From contig CAMLPA010000192.1 in NCBI GenBank assembly GCA_946481605.1, positions 1-6,503 of the forward strand: a stretch of 6,503 nucleotides of DNA. Reading direction: 5' to 3'. Positions 5,345 to 6,503 of this stretch are shown here, piece after piece. The translations under genes and the position numbers were made by a program. The first letter of the stretch is position 1. Each line of letters opens with the position of its first letter. The notes below the pieces were generated by a model, which ran no database searches, had not been told where the DNA came from, and saw only the letters and a list, made by a program, of their open reading frames with translations. This DNA is from an uncultured Flavihumibacter sp. Lineage in GTDB: Bacteria; Bacteroidota; Bacteroidia; Chitinophagales; Chitinophagaceae.

Positions 5345-6502
5345 ATGAAAAGAAAACTCAGAATGGGCATGGTAGGAGGTGGTATCGGCGCGTTCATAGG
5401 CGCGGTGCACCGCATTGCGGCGGCTATGGATGGAGAAATTGAATTGGTATGCGGCGCTTTCAGCAGCGATCCCGCAAAGTCTAAAGAGAGCGGCATAATG
5501 CTGGGGCTTCCACCTGAAAGAGTTTATCCTTCCTGGTGGGATATGATTGAGCAGGAGCGGCAACTGCCCGAAAATGTAAGGATGGATTTTGTGAGCATCG
5601 TTACGCCCAACCACGTGCATTTTGCACCCGCGAAAGCGGCTTTGGAAAACGGTTTCCACGTAGTACTGGATAAACCCATGACCTTCACGCTCGCGGAAGC
5701 AAAGGAATTGAAACAAGTAGTGGAGCAAAGCGGAAAACTGTTTTGTCTTACGCATACCTATACAGGTTACCCCATGCTGAAAGAGGCGCGCCAGGTGGTG
5801 AAAGAAGGAAGGCTGGGTAAAATCCGGAAAGTATATGTTGAATACCCGCAGGGCTGGCTCAGCACCCTCGCGGAAAAAACGGAAAACAAGCAGGCAAGCT
5901 GGAGAACCGATCCTTCCAAAAGCGGTATCGCCGGTGCCATGGGCGATATCGGCACACACGCCTTCAATATGGCGGAATATGTTACCGGCGCAAAAGTTAC
6001 CGAACTCTGTGCCGACCTCAACATCGTAGTGGAAGGAAGACAACTCGACGATGACGGCATGGTGATGCTCCGTTTCGACAACGGCGCATCCGGTATGTTG
6101 TTCGCCACACAGGTAGCTGCCGGCGAAGAGAACAATGTGAAGATTCGCGTTTACGGAGAAAAAGGCGGACTCGAATGGCGCCAGGAAGACGCGAACAGTC
6201 TCATCCTGAAATGGCCCGATCAGCCCGCACAAATCCTCCGCACCGGTGCAGGGTATCTGAGCAGTTACGCGGCGCACAATACAAGAACGCCTCCGGGCCA
6301 TCCGGAGGGTTACCTCGAAGCGTTCGCCAATCTATACCGCAATTTCGCGCAGAGCGTGGTGGCGATGGAAAAAGGAGAAACACCTTCCAAAGAGTCACTC
6401 GATTTTCCGGGAGCAGAAGATGGCGTGCGGGGCATGGCTTTCGTGGAGAATGTGGTGCGGAGCGGGAAATCTGCTGAAAAGTGGGTGGCTTTCGAAGTGT
6501 AA
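5345..6502 (+). CDS. Gfo/Idh/MocA family NAD(P)-dependent oxidoreductase, probable cytosolic (keto)sugar dehydrogenase
   Basis: This 385-residue enzyme has an N-terminal Rossmann domain (about 1-125) and the C-terminal alpha/beta substrate domain of the family. The dinucleotide loop is GGGIGAFIGAVHR (11-23). TPNHVH (87-92) and DKPM (109-112, Lys110 as catalytic lysine) follow, and GDIGTHAFNMAEYVTG (200-215) supplies the usual active-site Asp201 and His205. A late motif, PPGHPEGYLEAFANLYRNF (316-334), is typical of a sugar-acting subgroup. There is no signal peptide, so it should be cytosolic, unlike the exported proteins of the facing operon. ATG 5345 is the first possible start, because an in-frame TAG sits at 5336-5338. 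It is transcribed away from the operon across a shared control region and probably reduces or oxidises the imported keto-sugar, in the way proposed for ThuB-like enzymes with 3-keto-trehalose. Inositol-type substrates are an alternative. Confidence 0.92.
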   Translation: MKRKLRMGMVGGGIGAFIGAVHRIAAAMDGEIELVCGAFSSDPAKSKESGIMLGLPPERVYPSWWDMIEQERQLPENVRMDFVSIVTPNHVHFAPAKAALENGFHVVLDKPMTFTLAEAKELKQVVEQSGKLFCLTHTYTGYPMLKEARQVVKEGRLGKIRKVYVEYPQGWLSTLAEKTENKQASWRTDPSKSGIAGAMGDIGTHAFNMAEYVTGAKVTELCADLNIVVEGRQLDDDGMVMLRFDNGASGMLFATQVAAGEENNVKIRVYGEKGGLEWRQEDANSLILKWPDQPAQILRTGAGYLSSYAAHNTRTPPGHPEGYLEAFANLYRNFAQSVVAMEKGETPSKESLDFPGAEDGVRGMAFVENVVRSGKSAEKWVAFEV

Positions 6503-6503
6503 G

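Noticed and set aside
5117..6301. Long minus-strand open frame (394 codons) opposite the Gfo/Idh/MocA gene
   Set aside because: It lies antisense to a clear Gfo/Idh/MocA enzyme and extends into the control region. Its Phe/His/Cys-rich translation has no family motif.
1..6503. CRISPR array, toxin-antitoxin, phage or insertion sequence genes
   Set aside because: I saw no regularly spaced repeats, transposase or integrase motifs, or small paired genes. The five genes are metabolic and have normal family lengths.

Overview
The window looks like chromosomal DNA of a Bacteroidota bacterium, probably the Chitinophagaceae or a close relative. This is inferred from the protein families and their style: a Tat-exported TIM-barrel 'isomerase', a GMC oxidoreductase paired with a gluconate 2-dehydrogenase subunit 3 protein, an NupG/FucP-like MFS permease and a Gfo/Idh/MocA oxidoreductase. 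Weak or absent Shine-Dalgarno sequences and short AT-rich intergenic repeats built on TTTTGAATG fit the same assignment. No taxonomic marker gene is present.

Layout. Positions 1-494 hold no convincing gene. They contain two near-identical 24-nt direct repeats (19-42 and 432-455), an inverted repeat just past the end of the operon (441-484), and what may be scraps of a decayed reading frame on the minus strand. Positions 495-5030 form a tightly spaced four-gene minus-strand operon, read in the order MFS transporter (5030-3756), Tat-exported TIM-barrel protein (3699-2815), GMC oxidoreductase (2763-1084) and subunit 3 protein (1067-495), with gaps of 56, 51 and 16 nt. Positions 5031-5344 are a 314-nt divergent control region with several inverted repeats and a recurring GGTAAAA motif. 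Positions 5345-6502 carry a plus-strand Gfo/Idh/MocA dehydrogenase that is complete to its stop codon.

How the genes may work together (inference). GMC enzymes paired with a subunit 3 partner include FAD-dependent glucoside 3-dehydrogenases (LacA/LacC type), which oxidise glycosides at C3 in the periplasm. Here only the small subunit and the TIM-barrel protein have twin-arginine signals. The GMC enzyme has none and probably travels out through Tat bound to its partner. The TIM-barrel protein keeps the metal-binding E/D/H/E set of the hydroxypyruvate isomerase / ketose epimerase fold, and could epimerise, hydrate or cleave the keto-sugar in the periplasm. The MFS permease would import the product. 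The Gfo/Idh/MocA enzyme, which has no signal, would oxidise or reduce it in the cytosol. The best overall hypothesis is a non-hydrolytic, 3-keto-sugar route for glycoside use. The real substrate cannot be read from sequence, and no cytochrome c electron acceptor, DUF1080 protein, glycosidase or regulator lies in the window.
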